DNA from: Clostridium simiarum
GTDB lineage: Bacteria; Bacillota; Clostridia; Clostridiales; Clostridiaceae
DNA: 64,000 nucleotides
NCBI RefSeq assembly: GCF_018919175.1
Contig: NZ_JAHLQL010000001.1
Span: 744,001-808,000 of the forward strand
Reading direction: 5' to 3'
Part shown: positions 17,545 to 27,085 of the stretch, piece after piece
Position numbering within the stretch: position 1 is the stretch's first letter
Layout of the letters: each line of letters opens with the position of its first letter
Notes under the pieces: model-generated
Database searches by the model: none
What the model saw: only the letters and a program-made list of their open reading frames with translations
What the model was told of the DNA's origin: nothing
Position numbers and translations under genes: made by a program

Positions 17545-17602
17545 AAAACTTCTGCTAAAAGACTTTTAATAAAGTCTCAAGCAGAATTCACCTCCCAAGT
17601 AA

Positions 17603-17860
17603 TTACTTTGAAAGCTTATCGTTTATACCAGCCTTTACAAAAAGCTTCTTAACTATCTCTGATGGTTGTGCTCCATTATCCATCCATTTAGCTGCTTTTT
17701 CTTCATCAATTTTGATTACTGCTGGTTCAGCAACTGGATTGTAGTATCCTATTTCTTCTATGAATCTACCATCTCTTGGGCTTCTTGAATCAGCTACAAC
17801 AACTCTGTAAAAAGGAGCTTTTTTTGCACCCATTCTTCTAAGTCTTATTTTTACTGCCAT
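17603..17860 (-). CDS. rpsP: 30S ribosomal protein S16
   Basis: An 85-residue small-subunit assembly protein beginning [20 protein letters not shown], with the family core [20 protein letters not shown]. The open frame extends three codons upstream into the ribosome site; ATG 17860, eight bases after GGAGG, is the start. It follows ffh by 57 bases and heads the rpsP-khpA-rimM-trmD set. Confidence 0.97.
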   Translation of the reverse strand: MAVKIRLRRMGAKKAPFYRVVVADSRSPRDGRFIEEIGYYNPVAEPAVIKIDEEKAAKWMDNGAQPSEIVKKLFVKAGINDKLSK

Positions 17861-17917
17861 TATTTTCACCTCCTTTAAAAGATCTTCCCTACAGGGCTTA
17901 ATACTTCTGATTTATAT

Positions 17918-19267
17918 TTAAGCAAATGGGAATTTTCCAAAGAAACCTTTTTTCATATTCTTTTGCATACCCTTCATTTGCTTAGTCATCTTTCTCATAC
18001 TTTCAAAACTTTTTATTATCTTATTAACCTCTTGTACTGTAACACCGGAACCTTGAGCTATTCTCTTTTTTCTCGATGGTGTACTTAAGAGACTTGGATT
18101 TCTTCTTTCTTTAACTGTCATTGAGTTTATTATGGCCTCCATCTTAGCCATCTCTTTTTCACCTTGAGCAAAATCTACACCTTGAAGTTCCTTTGCATTA
18201 GCCCCTGGTATCATATCCATTAACTTATTTAAAGGTCCAAGCTTTTTCATTTGACTCATAGCTATTAAAAAGTCTTCAAAGTTGAAATCTTGATTTAATA
18301 TCTTATTTCCTAACTCTTTAGCTTCTTTTTCATCTATGGATTGCTGAGCTTTTTCAATTAGAGATAATATATCTCCCATACCTAATATTCTTGAAGCCAT
18401 TCTATTAGGGTGAAAAACTTCTATATCATTCATTTTTTCACCTATGCCCACAAACTTAATAGGTTTTTGTGTAATCTCTCTAATAGATAGTGCTGCCCCT
18501 CCTCTTGTATCTCCATCTAGTTTTGTTAATACAACTCCGGAGATGTCAAGATTATTATTAAAGGTTTCTGAAACATTAACTGCATCTTGACCTGTCATAG
18601 AATCTACCACTAATAAAATCTCTTGAGGATTCACAGCTGATTTTACATCCTTTAATTCTTTCATTAATTCTTCATCAATGTGAAGCCTACCAGCTGTATC
18701 TATTATAACAATATTGTTTCCATTATTTCTAGCATGTTCTAATGATGCTTTTGCTATATCTACAGGATTTATTTTATCTCCCATAGAAAATACAGGCACA
18801 TCTATTTGCTTTCCTACAGTCTGCAATTGCTTAATGGCTGCAGGCCTATATATATCAGCAGCTACAAGAAGAGGTTTCTTATTCTTTTTCCTTAAGTGAA
18901 GTGCAAGCTTACCTCCCATAGTGGTTTTACCTGCCCCCTGAAGTCCTACAAGCATGATTACTGTAATTCCTGTATCTGAATAACTTATCTTACTTTCATC
19001 ACTTCCCATTAGATTTGTTAATTCATCATTAACTATCTTTATAACCTGTTGAGCTGGAGTAAGACTTTCTAAAACTTCAGACCCTACACACTTTTCACTT
19101 ACAATACTTATGAACTTCTTAACTACTTTATAGTTAACATCTGCTTCTAAAAGAGCAAGTTTAACCTCTCTCATGGCTTCCTTTATATCTTTTTCAGAAA
19201 GCTTACCTTTTCCCTTTAACTTCTTGAAAGTTTCTTGAAGTTTGGATGTTAATCCTTCAAAAGCCAT
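17918..19267 (-). CDS. ffh: Signal recognition particle protein Ffh
   Basis: A 449-residue SRP54 GTPase that binds the SRP RNA and signal sequences and delivers ribosomes to FtsY. It has an N domain, a G domain with GLQGAGKTT near residues 107-115, DTAGR, and TKLDGDTRGG, then a methionine-rich M domain with MTVKERRNPSLL, GSG and a C-terminal MRKMTKQMKGMQKNMKK tail. The ATG at 19267 follows AGGAGGATTAAC. It lies 10 bases after ylxM, the standard pairing. Confidence 0.97.
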   Translation of the reverse strand: MAFEGLTSKLQETFKKLKGKGKLSEKDIKEAMREVKLALLEADVNYKVVKKFISIVSEKCVGSEVLESLTPAQQVIKIVNDELTNLMGSDESKISYSDTGITVIMLVGLQGAGKTTMGGKLALHLRKKNKKPLLVAADIYRPAAIKQLQTVGKQIDVPVFSMGDKINPVDIAKASLEHARNNGNNIVIIDTAGRLHIDEELMKELKDVKSAVNPQEILLVVDSMTGQDAVNVSETFNNNLDISGVVLTKLDGDTRGGAALSIREITQKPIKFVGIGEKMNDIEVFHPNRMASRILGMGDILSLIEKAQQSIDEKEAKELGNKILNQDFNFEDFLIAMSQMKKLGPLNKLMDMIPGANAKELQGVDFAQGEKEMAKMEAIINSMTVKERRNPSLLSTPSRKKRIAQGSGVTVQEVNKIIKSFESMRKMTKQMKGMQKNMKKGFFGKFPFA

Positions 19268-19277
19268 GTTAATCCTC

Positions 19278-19634
19278 CTAAATATTAATATCTTTTAAAA
19301 GAATATTTTTTATATTTTCAATTTCAATATAGTTTTCTTCTGTTAAATCAAAACCTTTTTGAAGATTTTCTAGCTTATTACATATAATTTTTATATCACT
19401 TGATAAACGCAAACTTTTTTCTAATAACTTTAATTTTGTTTCATAGGTCATCAATAACTTATAACATCTTTTAATAGTATCATGTATAGCTTGACGACTA
19501 GTTTCATTTATCTCTGCTATCTCCGCCAATGAAAAATCTTCATTGTAGTATAAATCCATTATTTTCTTTTGCTTTTCTGTTAATAGTTCTCCATAAAAAT
19601 CAAGCAATAGGGAGATGGCAAATCTATCTTCCAT
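19278..19634 (-). CDS. ylxM: YlxM/p13-like helix-turn-helix protein
   Basis: A 118-residue protein related to sigma-70 region 4: MDLYYNEDFSLAEIAEINET is followed by a recognition helix SRQAIHDTIKRC around residues 46-57. In streptococci YlxM binds Ffh and stimulates SRP GTPase, so despite the DNA-binding look it is an SRP accessory factor. The ATG at 19634 follows TAGGTGATTTAA. A strong promoter lies about 25 bases upstream, so ylxM-ffh is its own unit. Confidence 0.92.
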   Translation of the reverse strand: MEDRFAISLLLDFYGELLTEKQKKIMDLYYNEDFSLAEIAEINETSRQAIHDTIKRCYKLLMTYETKLKLLEKSLRLSSDIKIICNKLENLQKGFDLTEENYIEIENIKNILLKDINI

Positions 19635-19659
19635 TTAAATCACCTAACTCACAAAAAAA

Positions 19660-19688
19660 ATCATACCAAAACTAAATAGATGTGTCAA
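19660..19688 (-). promoter_or_regulatory. Strong sigma-A promoter for ylxM-ffh
   Basis: On the minus strand, a perfect TTGACA (19688-19683), 17 bases and TATGAT (19665-19660), with the ylxM start about 25 bases beyond. Confidence 0.75.
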
Positions 19689-19760
19689 GTACTTTTGCTT
19701 AACACCTTAATTTTTTTTTATTTTAAAGATAAATTTTTATTTTAAAGAGACTTTTTAATA

Positions 19761-20669
19761 TTAAAATAAAGCTTCCGCAAAGGCTTCTGCATCAAACTCT
19801 TGAAGGTCTTCTATGGATTCACCAACACCTATATATTTTACTGGCACATCAAGTTCCCTTTTTATAGATATTACAACTCCACCTTTAGCAGTGCCATCTA
19901 GTTTTGTTAATATTATTCCATCTAATGGACTTACCTCCATAAACTGCTTTGCTTGAATTACTGCATTCTGTCCTGTAGTACCATCTAATACTAATAAAGT
20001 TTCCTTCTTTGCTTCTTTAAACTCTCTATCAATTATCCTATTAATTTTTGAAAGTTCATCCATTAAATTTTTCTTATTATGAAGTCGACCTGCTGTGTCA
20101 CAAAACAAAATATCAGCTTTTCTTGCTTTAGAAGCTTGAATTGCATCATATACCACCGCTGCTGGATCTGAGCCTTCTTGGTGCTTTACTATGTCTACCC
20201 CAGCTCTATTGCTCCATACCTCTAACTGGTCTATTGCAGCAGCTCTAAAAGTATCTGCTGCAGCTAAAATGACTTTTTTACCGTCATTTTTATACTTTGC
20301 AGCAAGTTTTCCAATAGAAGTTGTTTTACCAACCCCATTTACTCCTATTATAAGAAGTACTTTTGGAAAATTATCATCAACCTGTTGTTTTTTATCTGTA
20401 AGCATATCTTTTATTACTTGTTTTAAACAAGGTTTTATCATATTAGGGTCATTTATTTTTTCTTCCCTAATTTTAACCTTTAGTCTATCTATGATATCCA
20501 CAGAAGTCTCTACTCCTATATCAGAAGTTATTAAGATTTCTTCTAATTCTTCATATAAATCATCATCTATAGTTACAGCTAAATTTAAAATTTCATTAAC
20601 CTTATCTGTAAGTGTATCTCTAGTCTTAGTTAATCCTGACTTTAATTTTTCAAAAAATCCTCCAAACAT
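19761..20669 (-). CDS. ftsY: Signal recognition particle receptor FtsY
   Basis: A 302-residue SRP receptor GTPase at the membrane. It is essentially the NG domain alone: a short amphipathic N terminus (MFGGFFEKLKSGL) replaces the long acidic A domain of E. coli FtsY, as is usual in Firmicutes. The G motifs GVNGVGKTT, DTAGRLHNK and TKLDGTAKGG are intact. The ATG at 20669 follows AAGGAGGAATACAG. It sits 15 bases after smc, the conserved smc-ftsY pair. Confidence 0.97.
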   Translation of the reverse strand: MFGGFFEKLKSGLTKTRDTLTDKVNEILNLAVTIDDDLYEELEEILITSDIGVETSVDIIDRLKVKIREEKINDPNMIKPCLKQVIKDMLTDKKQQVDDNFPKVLLIIGVNGVGKTTSIGKLAAKYKNDGKKVILAAADTFRAAAIDQLEVWSNRAGVDIVKHQEGSDPAAVVYDAIQASKARKADILFCDTAGRLHNKKNLMDELSKINRIIDREFKEAKKETLLVLDGTTGQNAVIQAKQFMEVSPLDGIILTKLDGTAKGGVVISIKRELDVPVKYIGVGESIEDLQEFDAEAFAEALF

Positions 20670-20684
20670 CTGTATTCCTCCTTA

Positions 20685-23600
20685 TTAAGCACTTAAATCT
20701 ACTGACACTATTTTAGAAATTCCTCTTTCCTCCATAGTAACACCATAAAGCATATCTGAAGCCTCCATTGTTCCTTTTCTATGGGTTATGACTATGAATT
20801 GAATGTTGCTAGAAAACTCTTTTAAAAATTCTGCATACCTATAAACATTAGCATCGTCCAGAGCTGCCTCAATTTCATCTAGTATACAAAATGGTGTAGG
20901 TTTCATTTTCAATATAGCAAATAGCAAGGCTATTGCTGATAGAACCTTTTCTCCTCCTGACATAAGATTTATGTTTTGAAGTTTTTTTCCTGGTGGCTGA
21001 ACATTAATCTCAATATTTGCAGTAAGCTCATCACCTTCTCCTAATATAAGATCTGCACTTCCACCTTTAAAAAGCTCTCTAAAAGTTTCATTAAAATTTT
21101 CTCTTAACACCTTAAAATTAGAGGTAAAAACTTCTTTCATCTTTTTTATCATATCATTGATAACTTCTATAAGCTCATCCTTAGCCTCATTTAAATCTTC
21201 TCTTTGATTACTCATAAAGCCATATTTTTCTTTTACCTCTTCATACTCTTCTATAGCACCTAAGTTAACTGTACCTAAGTTTGATACGCTTTTTTTTAAT
21301 TCGAATATCTCTTGTTTTACAGAAGATTCATTTTTTATTTCTCTAGCTAAATCTAAAGCTTCTACAAAACTTAAAGAAAATTGATTATTTAATTCTTCAT
21401 ATAAATTTTCTTCTTCAATTTCTAATCTTGTTTTATTAAGATTAACTTTATTCTTTTCATCTTCCTTCTTTTGAATTAGCAATTGAAATTCTTCTATCTT
21501 AGCTTTTAAATTAGAAATATCTTTTTTAATTTTTATGCTCTCAGTTTCGTAGCTTTGGAAGGTTTCCTTTAAGGTTTCACCTTTATTTTCATGTTCATTT
21601 ATTTTTTTCTTCAATAAATCAATATCTTTTTCTCCTTTAGAAAGGGCTTCCTCTTCTTGTATTATAGCACTTTTTATTTCTAAAAGCTTAGAACTAACTT
21701 CCTCTAAATCCTTTGATATTCTAATCAAGTCTTTTATTTTATTAGATACTACTTCATCAATATGAGCTTTTCTAATCTTTAATTCCGTAAGTCTATCCTT
21801 TTTACCCTTTAAATCTTCTTCTTTATCTTTTATATATTCCTCTATCCATTTTATTCTATCTTGAGATTCTTTATCTTTTTTATTTAAATTAGAAATATAC
21901 TCATTCTTCTTTTTTAAAGCTTCATGGTTTAAATTTATATTTTCTTCTATTAGAGCCATTTCCTCCTCTGAAGTAGCTATACTCTTATTTAATCTCTCTC
22001 TTTCAGAGTTCATAGCAAGTATTTTTTCTTCTATTTTGGCTATTTCAAGATAATTATAATGAATTTCATCTTTTAGTTTTAAACAGTTATCATCAATATC
22101 TTTATAGGTTTCCTTAGAATTAATCAATTGTAAATTTAATTTTTCTATAATAATATTATGTTCTTCTATATCCGTTTTTAATTGTTCAATTTCTCTTTTT
22201 CTACCTATAATATTTGTGTTTTTATAATATATACTTCCTCCAGTAAGGGCTCCACCAGTATTTAAAACCTCTCCTTGTAGAGTAACAATTTTATATTTAT
22301 AATTTACTCTCTTAGCTACCTTCAGTGCACTATCCATATCCTTACAAATAATAGTTCTTCCTAAAAGATAGTCAATGGCGTTTTTAAACTTATCAGGGAA
22401 GCTAATAATTTCACTAGCAATTCCTACATATCCCTCAATGGATTTTATATCATTATTTAGTGCAATTTCTTTTCCCTGTATAATATTTAAAGGCAAGAAA
22501 GTAGCTCTCCCTAAGTTGTTTCTTTTAAGATATTCTATTAAATACTTAGCTTGATTTTCATTATCTGTTATTATATCTGAAATTCCTCCACCTAAGGCGA
22601 TTTCTATAGCTACTTCATTATCCGAAGATACATTGATTACATCACCTAAAACCCAACATTTATCACTATCTATATTTAATTCCCTTTTTTTAATCCTACT
22701 CATTAAAGTCTTAACAGATTTATTATATCCTTCGTAATTATTCTCTAAATTTATAAGTGCATTACGATTAGCTTCTAATTTGGTTACACTTCTACTTTTT
22801 TCTTTTATTTTAACTTCTAAATCATTTATCTCATTTCTTAACTTTATTAATTGTTTCTTATTTTCTTTTATATCTCCTTCTAAATTTTTAATATTATATT
22901 GGAATTTATCTTTTTCTTTTATAAGCATGATAGATGTAGTATTATTTATACTTAATGAATTTTTATAATTATCACAATAATCTTTAAGCTGTTGTTTTTT
23001 TACTTTTAAAGAATCTATATCATTTTCTATCCTAGATCTTTGATTTTTAAATTCTGATATATCTCTTAATATTTCTATAGCGTCTTCTCTTAATGTATTG
23101 ATTTCTTTTTTTAGCTCTAAAAACTCTTCATTTAAGTTTTTTATATGTTCTTCTGAATTAACTATCTCCTCTTTTAACTTGCTTTGATTATTTTGATTCT
23201 CTACTAGCTTCTCTTCATTATTTATTTTCTCTTCTTCAAAAACATTTAATTTATTCTGTAAGGTAGCTATCTCTTTTTTATTTGCTTCTATACTTTTATT
23301 TGAATTTATGCATCTTTCTTCAGTAATTTGAATTTGAGACTGAAGTCTTTGTATTGTCTCTTTTATTTTATAATACTGTTCCTTATCAACTTTATTTTGA
23401 TTTTCATAGTTATCTAAAAGATTTTCCTGCTTTATTAAAAAACCTTTAACTTCCTTTTGATCAATTTGTAAGCACTGAATTTCATTACTTATTTCTTCTA
23501 GACTCATCCTTTGCTTTGAAATACTTTCATTTATAGCAGTTAATCTTTTTACTATTAAAGACACCTCTAAATCTTTTAATTTAGAAGACAAATCCAAAAA

Positions 23601-24242
23601 CTCTTTTGCCTTTTCATTATCTATTCTTAAAGGTTCAAGTCTTTCCTCGTAAGTACTTATTATATCATTTATTCTTACTAGATTTTGCTCCGTTAAATCT
23701 AGTTTTTTTTGCGCCTCATCTTTTCTTGACTTAAACTTCACTATACCTGCTGCTTCCTCTAAAAGAGCTCTTCTTTCTTCCGGTCTACCACTTAATATAG
23801 CATCTATTTTTCCTTGCCCTATTATGGAGTATCCTTCTTTCCCTATACCTGTGTCCATAAATAATTCATGAACGTCTCTTAATCTGCAGGGTGTATTATT
23901 TATGAAGTATTCACTTTCACCTGAGCGATAAAGCCTTCTGCTAATATTAACATCACTATAATCTATAGGAAGCTCCCCTGATGAGTTATCAAGAGTTAAA
24001 CATACTTGTGCAAGTCCAACAGGTTTTCTATACTGGGTACCTGCAAATATGACATCCTCCATTTTTCCTCCTCTTAGGCTTTTAACACTCTGCTCACCCA
24101 GCACCCATCTTATAGCATCAGATATATTACTTTTTCCACTTCCATTGGGTCCAACCACTGCTGTTACACCCTTTTTAAAGCTTAATTCCGTCTTATCTGC
24201 AAAGGATTTAAAACCTCTTATCTCTATAGATTTTAAAAACAT
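20685..24242 (-). CDS. smc: Chromosome segregation protein SMC
   Basis: A 1185-residue structural-maintenance-of-chromosomes ATPase that compacts and separates newly replicated origins with ScpA/ScpB. Walker A GPNGSGKSN is near residues 32-40, a long coiled coil leads to the hinge near residues 510-670 (LEGVGI-like, GGALTGGS), a second coiled coil follows, and the C terminus has the LMSGGEKVLSA signature and Walker B CILDEIEAALDD. Normal length. The ATG at 24242 has GAGGGAG upstream. A 31-codon gene ends 16 bases before it. Confidence 0.97.
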   Translation of the reverse strand: MFLKSIEIRGFKSFADKTELSFKKGVTAVVGPNGSGKSNISDAIRWVLGEQSVKSLRGGKMEDVIFAGTQYRKPVGLAQVCLTLDNSSGELPIDYSDVNISRRLYRSGESEYFINNTPCRLRDVHELFMDTGIGKEGYSIIGQGKIDAILSGRPEERRALLEEAAGIVKFKSRKDEAQKKLDLTEQNLVRINDIISTYEERLEPLRIDNEKAKEFLDLSSKLKDLEVSLIVKRLTAINESISKQRMSLEEISNEIQCLQIDQKEVKGFLIKQENLLDNYENQNKVDKEQYYKIKETIQRLQSQIQITEERCINSNKSIEANKKEIATLQNKLNVFEEEKINNEEKLVENQNNQSKLKEEIVNSEEHIKNLNEEFLELKKEINTLREDAIEILRDISEFKNQRSRIENDIDSLKVKKQQLKDYCDNYKNSLSINNTTSIMLIKEKDKFQYNIKNLEGDIKENKKQLIKLRNEINDLEVKIKEKSRSVTKLEANRNALINLENNYEGYNKSVKTLMSRIKKRELNIDSDKCWVLGDVINVSSDNEVAIEIALGGGISDIITDNENQAKYLIEYLKRNNLGRATFLPLNIIQGKEIALNNDIKSIEGYVGIASEIISFPDKFKNAIDYLLGRTIICKDMDSALKVAKRVNYKYKIVTLQGEVLNTGGALTGGSIYYKNTNIIGRKREIEQLKTDIEEHNIIIEKLNLQLINSKETYKDIDDNCLKLKDEIHYNYLEIAKIEEKILAMNSERERLNKSIATSEEEMALIEENINLNHEALKKKNEYISNLNKKDKESQDRIKWIEEYIKDKEEDLKGKKDRLTELKIRKAHIDEVVSNKIKDLIRISKDLEEVSSKLLEIKSAIIQEEEALSKGEKDIDLLKKKINEHENKGETLKETFQSYETESIKIKKDISNLKAKIEEFQLLIQKKEDEKNKVNLNKTRLEIEEENLYEELNNQFSLSFVEALDLAREIKNESSVKQEIFELKKSVSNLGTVNLGAIEEYEEVKEKYGFMSNQREDLNEAKDELIEVINDMIKKMKEVFTSNFKVLRENFNETFRELFKGGSADLILGEGDELTANIEINVQPPGKKLQNINLMSGGEKVLSAIALLFAILKMKPTPFCILDEIEAALDDANVYRYAEFLKEFSSNIQFIVITHRKGTMEASDMLYGVTMEERGISKIVSVDLSA

Positions 24243-24258
24243 AAGTCCACTCCCTCAG

Positions 24259-24354
24259 CTATTTTAATACCATTGGTACTAAGCCAATTAAAAATACCAA
24301 AATCATAAAATATAATAAAAATTTGCCTATTCTTTCCCTAATTTTAACCTTCAT
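24259..24354 (-). CDS. Predicted 31-residue single-span membrane peptide upstream of smc
   Basis: A short gene with a convincing GAGGTG ribosome site six bases before the ATG. The product has a basic N terminus (MKVKIRERIGK), then one hydrophobic helix (FLLYFMILVFLIGLVPMVL) and a terminal Lys, so it should sit in the membrane with its N terminus inside by the positive-inside rule. It ends 16 bases before smc and may be cotranscribed with it. I do not recognise the family; function unknown. Confidence 0.6.
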   Translation of the reverse strand: MKVKIRERIGKFLLYFMILVFLIGLVPMVLK

Positions 24355-24420
24355 ACTTAACACCTCTACTTTTTTTACCTTATATTAGTTTATAATATAT
24401 GCTTAAAAATTTCAATAATT

Positions 24421-24455
24421 ATAAATGGAAGTACCTTTTGGCACTTCCATTTATA
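24421..24455 (-). terminator. Terminator after spoVS
   Basis: A long stem (outer arms 24421-24433 and 24443-24455, one inner mismatch) with a 4-base loop. The following T-run on the minus strand is weak but the stem is strong. Confidence 0.65.
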
Positions 24456-24506
24456 TTAATATTTCAAATATTTTTCTTTCAGTGTTTATAGATATCAAGC
24501 TGATTG

Positions 24507-24767
24507 TTATCTCGGTTCTACAATGAACTTAATAGCCGTACGTTCTTCTCCATCAATTAATATTTCAGAAAAGGCTGGTACTACAACTAAATCTATGCCA
24601 TTAGGTGCTACATATCCTCTAGTTATTGCAATAGCTTTAACTGCTTGATTTACTGCTCCTGCTCCAACAGCTTGAACTTCCGCTGAACAATTGTCTCTAA
24701 GCACTGCTGCCAAAGCACCTGCAACAGATTTTGGTTGTGATTGAGCTGATACTTTTAATACCTCCAT
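24507..24767 (-). CDS. spoVS: Stage V sporulation protein S
   Basis: An 86-residue nucleic-acid-binding (Alba-like) sporulation regulator, highly conserved: it begins MEVLKVSAQSQPKSVAGALA and contains the KAIAITRGYVAPNG segment. In Bacillus, loss delays coat assembly and spore development. The ATG at 24767 follows AGGGAGGATTTGAATT. It stands alone between the radical SAM gene and the smc cluster with its own terminator. Confidence 0.97.
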   Translation of the reverse strand: MEVLKVSAQSQPKSVAGALAAVLRDNCSAEVQAVGAGAVNQAVKAIAITRGYVAPNGIDLVVVPAFSEILIDGEERTAIKFIVEPR

Positions 24768-24852
24768 AATTCAAATCCTCCCTACCATGTTTATTAAAAC
24801 TAATTTTAGTGAAAATAAGCTATTATAAGCAATGACGCTATACTTAATAATT

Positions 24853-25938
24853 CTATGGGAGAAATAAATTTCCTTCTTTACCTTTATTTTTTATTACATC
24901 ATAAAACGACAGTTTTCTTATATTTCCATTGATATCTATAGTTACATTTCCTCTTGGTTGTTTCTTATCTATTCTAATGCAAAGTTCTTCTGACTTAATA
25001 CTTTCTTTCATTCTATTAAAATAAATCTTTTTATTAGCGTAAAGTTTAGACACATCTCTATCTGATATATATATGGTTATTTTTGTAGAAAATTCTTTTA
25101 TACTGTCATATATAATATCATTCCATAAACTACTTTCAACCAATTCTCTAAAAGCTGGGTGAAAAGGTCCCGCAACCACATCTCCACCCTTATTTATATT
25201 TTCTGTAGGCTGTAATCCTATCCTTATAACATTTATATCCTCAGATATTAACATAGAATATACTATTTTTGATATATTTACTGCCTCTTCTAAGGTATAT
25301 GGCTTATATCTCCCATTGTTATACATCCATTCCATAGGGGTATCTTTAATTACTAGAGAAGGATATATTCTACATAGCTTTGGCTTCATTCCTATTATTT
25401 TTTTAGTAGTGTCTATGTCCTTTTCAAAGGTATCCCCAGGTAATCCTAGCATTATTTGATGCCCTAATGTAAATCCATAATCCTTTATCATATTAGAAGC
25501 TTTTATTACATCCTCTTCGTTATGACCTCTACCTGATTTTAACAACACCTCTTCATCTAAGGATTGTATCCCAAGTTCAATTATATCTACAGAGTAGTCT
25601 TTCAAATTATTTAATATATCCCTATCAATGTAGTCAGGTCTAGTAGATAATCTTATTTTATTTATTTTTCCATCTTCTTTATATATTTTTGCTACAGCTA
25701 AAAGTTCCTTTTGTTTTTCAATAGGTATAGCCGTAAAAGTGCCTCCAAAAAAGGATACTTCTATAGTTGCAGAATTTTTGTCTATAGTTTTTAAATACTC
25801 ATCTATAGTGTTTTTTACAAAATTAGCATCTACTTTTTCTTCTTCTCCTGTTATTTTTGTTTGATTACAAAATACACAATTATGAGGGCACCCTTCATGT
25901 GGAACAAATATAGGTATAATATAATGATTTTTACTCAT
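24853..25938 (-). CDS. Elp3-like radical SAM protein
   Basis: A 361-residue radical SAM protein. The iron-sulfur motif CPHNCVFC (C-x3-C-x2-C) is near residues 17-24, followed by FFGGTFTAI and TRPDYID, features shared with the Elp3 core. The acetyltransferase half of true Elp3 is missing, so tRNA wobble-uridine modification is possible but unproven. The ATG overlaps the end of rnc by 8 bases; this rnc neighbour is common in clostridia. Substrate unknown. Confidence 0.85.
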   Translation of the reverse strand: MSKNHYIIPIFVPHEGCPHNCVFCNQTKITGEEEKVDANFVKNTIDEYLKTIDKNSATIEVSFFGGTFTAIPIEKQKELLAVAKIYKEDGKINKIRLSTRPDYIDRDILNNLKDYSVDIIELGIQSLDEEVLLKSGRGHNEEDVIKASNMIKDYGFTLGHQIMLGLPGDTFEKDIDTTKKIIGMKPKLCRIYPSLVIKDTPMEWMYNNGRYKPYTLEEAVNISKIVYSMLISEDINVIRIGLQPTENINKGGDVVAGPFHPAFRELVESSLWNDIIYDSIKEFSTKITIYISDRDVSKLYANKKIYFNRMKESIKSEELCIRIDKKQPRGNVTIDINGNIRKLSFYDVIKNKGKEGNLFLP

Positions 25939-26635
25939 GTTTATCCTCCAGATTTAATAAGGCTTCTCTAGCTGAATTTTGTTCAGACTCTTTTTTACTA
26001 TATCCAGCACCTTCCCCCATAACTCTTTCGTCAATAACCACTCTTGTATAAAATTTTCTTCTATGTGGAGGCCCTTCATATTTAACTAGCTCATATTCAA
26101 TTTCTACTTCCCCATTTTTTTGAAGAGTCTCTTGTAGTGTAGTTTTATAATCTAATATTATCTCTTGATTTATAGCTTTTACTATAGTATTTTTAAAGTT
26201 TTTTATTATAAATTCTTTAACATACTCTATACCTTTATCCAAATATACTGCAGCAATTATGGCTTCAACACAATCTGCTTGAATTGATACCCTCTCTCTT
26301 CCTCCAGTCAATTCTTCCCCTCTACTCATTCTCATATACTTTCCAACATTCCAACCTAATGCAATTTCATAAAGTGAGTTTTCACACACTATGAGAGATC
26401 TTAATTTAGTTAGCTGCCCTTCGCTCTTTTCCCTGTAATTATTGAAAAGATACTCTGTTATGCAAAGCTGTAATACGGAATCACCTAAAAATTCTAATCT
26501 TTCATTATAGGTTATGTTCTTAAATTGATTAGCATAAGAACTGTGTGTTATAGCTGTTACTAAATATTCTTTGTTTGTAAATGTTGTTTGAATCTCTCTC
26601 TCAAGATTCAATATGTTATCTAAATAATGTCTCAT
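25931..26635 (-). CDS. rnc: Ribonuclease III
   Basis: A 234-residue double-strand RNA endonuclease that processes rRNA, SRP RNA and some mRNAs. The catalytic signature NERLEFLGDSVL is at residues 44-55 with the metal-binding acidic residues, a second acidic site is in QADCVEAIIAA, and a C-terminal double-stranded RNA-binding domain ends GAGYSKKESEQNSAREAL. The ATG at 26635 follows GAGGAGTTGAGCAA. It follows acpP across a terminator, the plsX-acpP-rnc order. Confidence 0.97.
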   Translation of the reverse strand: MRHYLDNILNLEREIQTTFTNKEYLVTAITHSSYANQFKNITYNERLEFLGDSVLQLCITEYLFNNYREKSEGQLTKLRSLIVCENSLYEIALGWNVGKYMRMSRGEELTGGRERVSIQADCVEAIIAAVYLDKGIEYVKEFIIKNFKNTIVKAINQEIILDYKTTLQETLQKNGEVEIEYELVKYEGPPHRRKFYTRVVIDERVMGEGAGYSKKESEQNSAREALLNLEDKHE

Positions 26636-26749
26636 TTGCTCAACTCCTCAAAGAAGTTTATTCTTCAATCTACTAACCAGTATGCAAACTCAAGAATAAA
26701 CTTTATTTTATCATAAAGTGACTTTTATAAAGGCACCTATGGGATAAAT

Positions 26750-26772
26750 AAAGCCCCGATATACGGGACTTT
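26750..26772 (-). terminator. Terminator after acpP
   Basis: Stem AAAGTCCCG / CGGGGCTTT with one mismatch and a 5-base loop, followed by ATTTAT on the minus strand. It begins three bases after the acpP stop. Confidence 0.75.
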
Positions 26773-26775
26773 AGG

Positions 26776-27009
26776 TTACTCTTCAACATTTTGTCTTATA
26801 TACTCTACTACATCTCCTACAGTAGAAATTTTCTCTGCATCTTCATCAGCTATCTCTAGGTCAAACTCATCTTCTAAAGCCATTACAAGTTCAACTATAT
26901 CAAGAGAATCAGCACCTAAATCTTCAATAAAGGATGATTCCATAGTAATAACGTCTTCATCAACACTTAATTTGTCAGCTATAATTGCCTTTATCTTCTC
27001 AAATGTCAT
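26776..27009 (-). CDS. acpP: Acyl carrier protein
   Basis: A 77-residue acidic carrier for fatty acid synthesis. The phosphopantetheine attachment serine is in [12 protein letters not shown] (Ser36). The longest frame starts six codons earlier; ATG 27009 follows AGGAGGTGAGAAT and gives the usual MTFEKIKAI start. It lies about 75 bases after plsX. Confidence 0.97.
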   Translation of the reverse strand: MTFEKIKAIIADKLSVDEDVITMESSFIEDLGADSLDIVELVMALEDEFDLEIADEDAEKISTVGDVVEYIRQNVEE

Positions 27010-27085
27010 ATTCTCACCTCCTAACAAAATTCTATAATTAGATAATATTACATATATTATTTATCGTCAATATAAGAATGCAATA

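Noticed and set aside
20191..20688. A 165-codon open frame antisense to ftsY
   Set aside because: Fully overlaps a strongly supported gene; no ribosome site.
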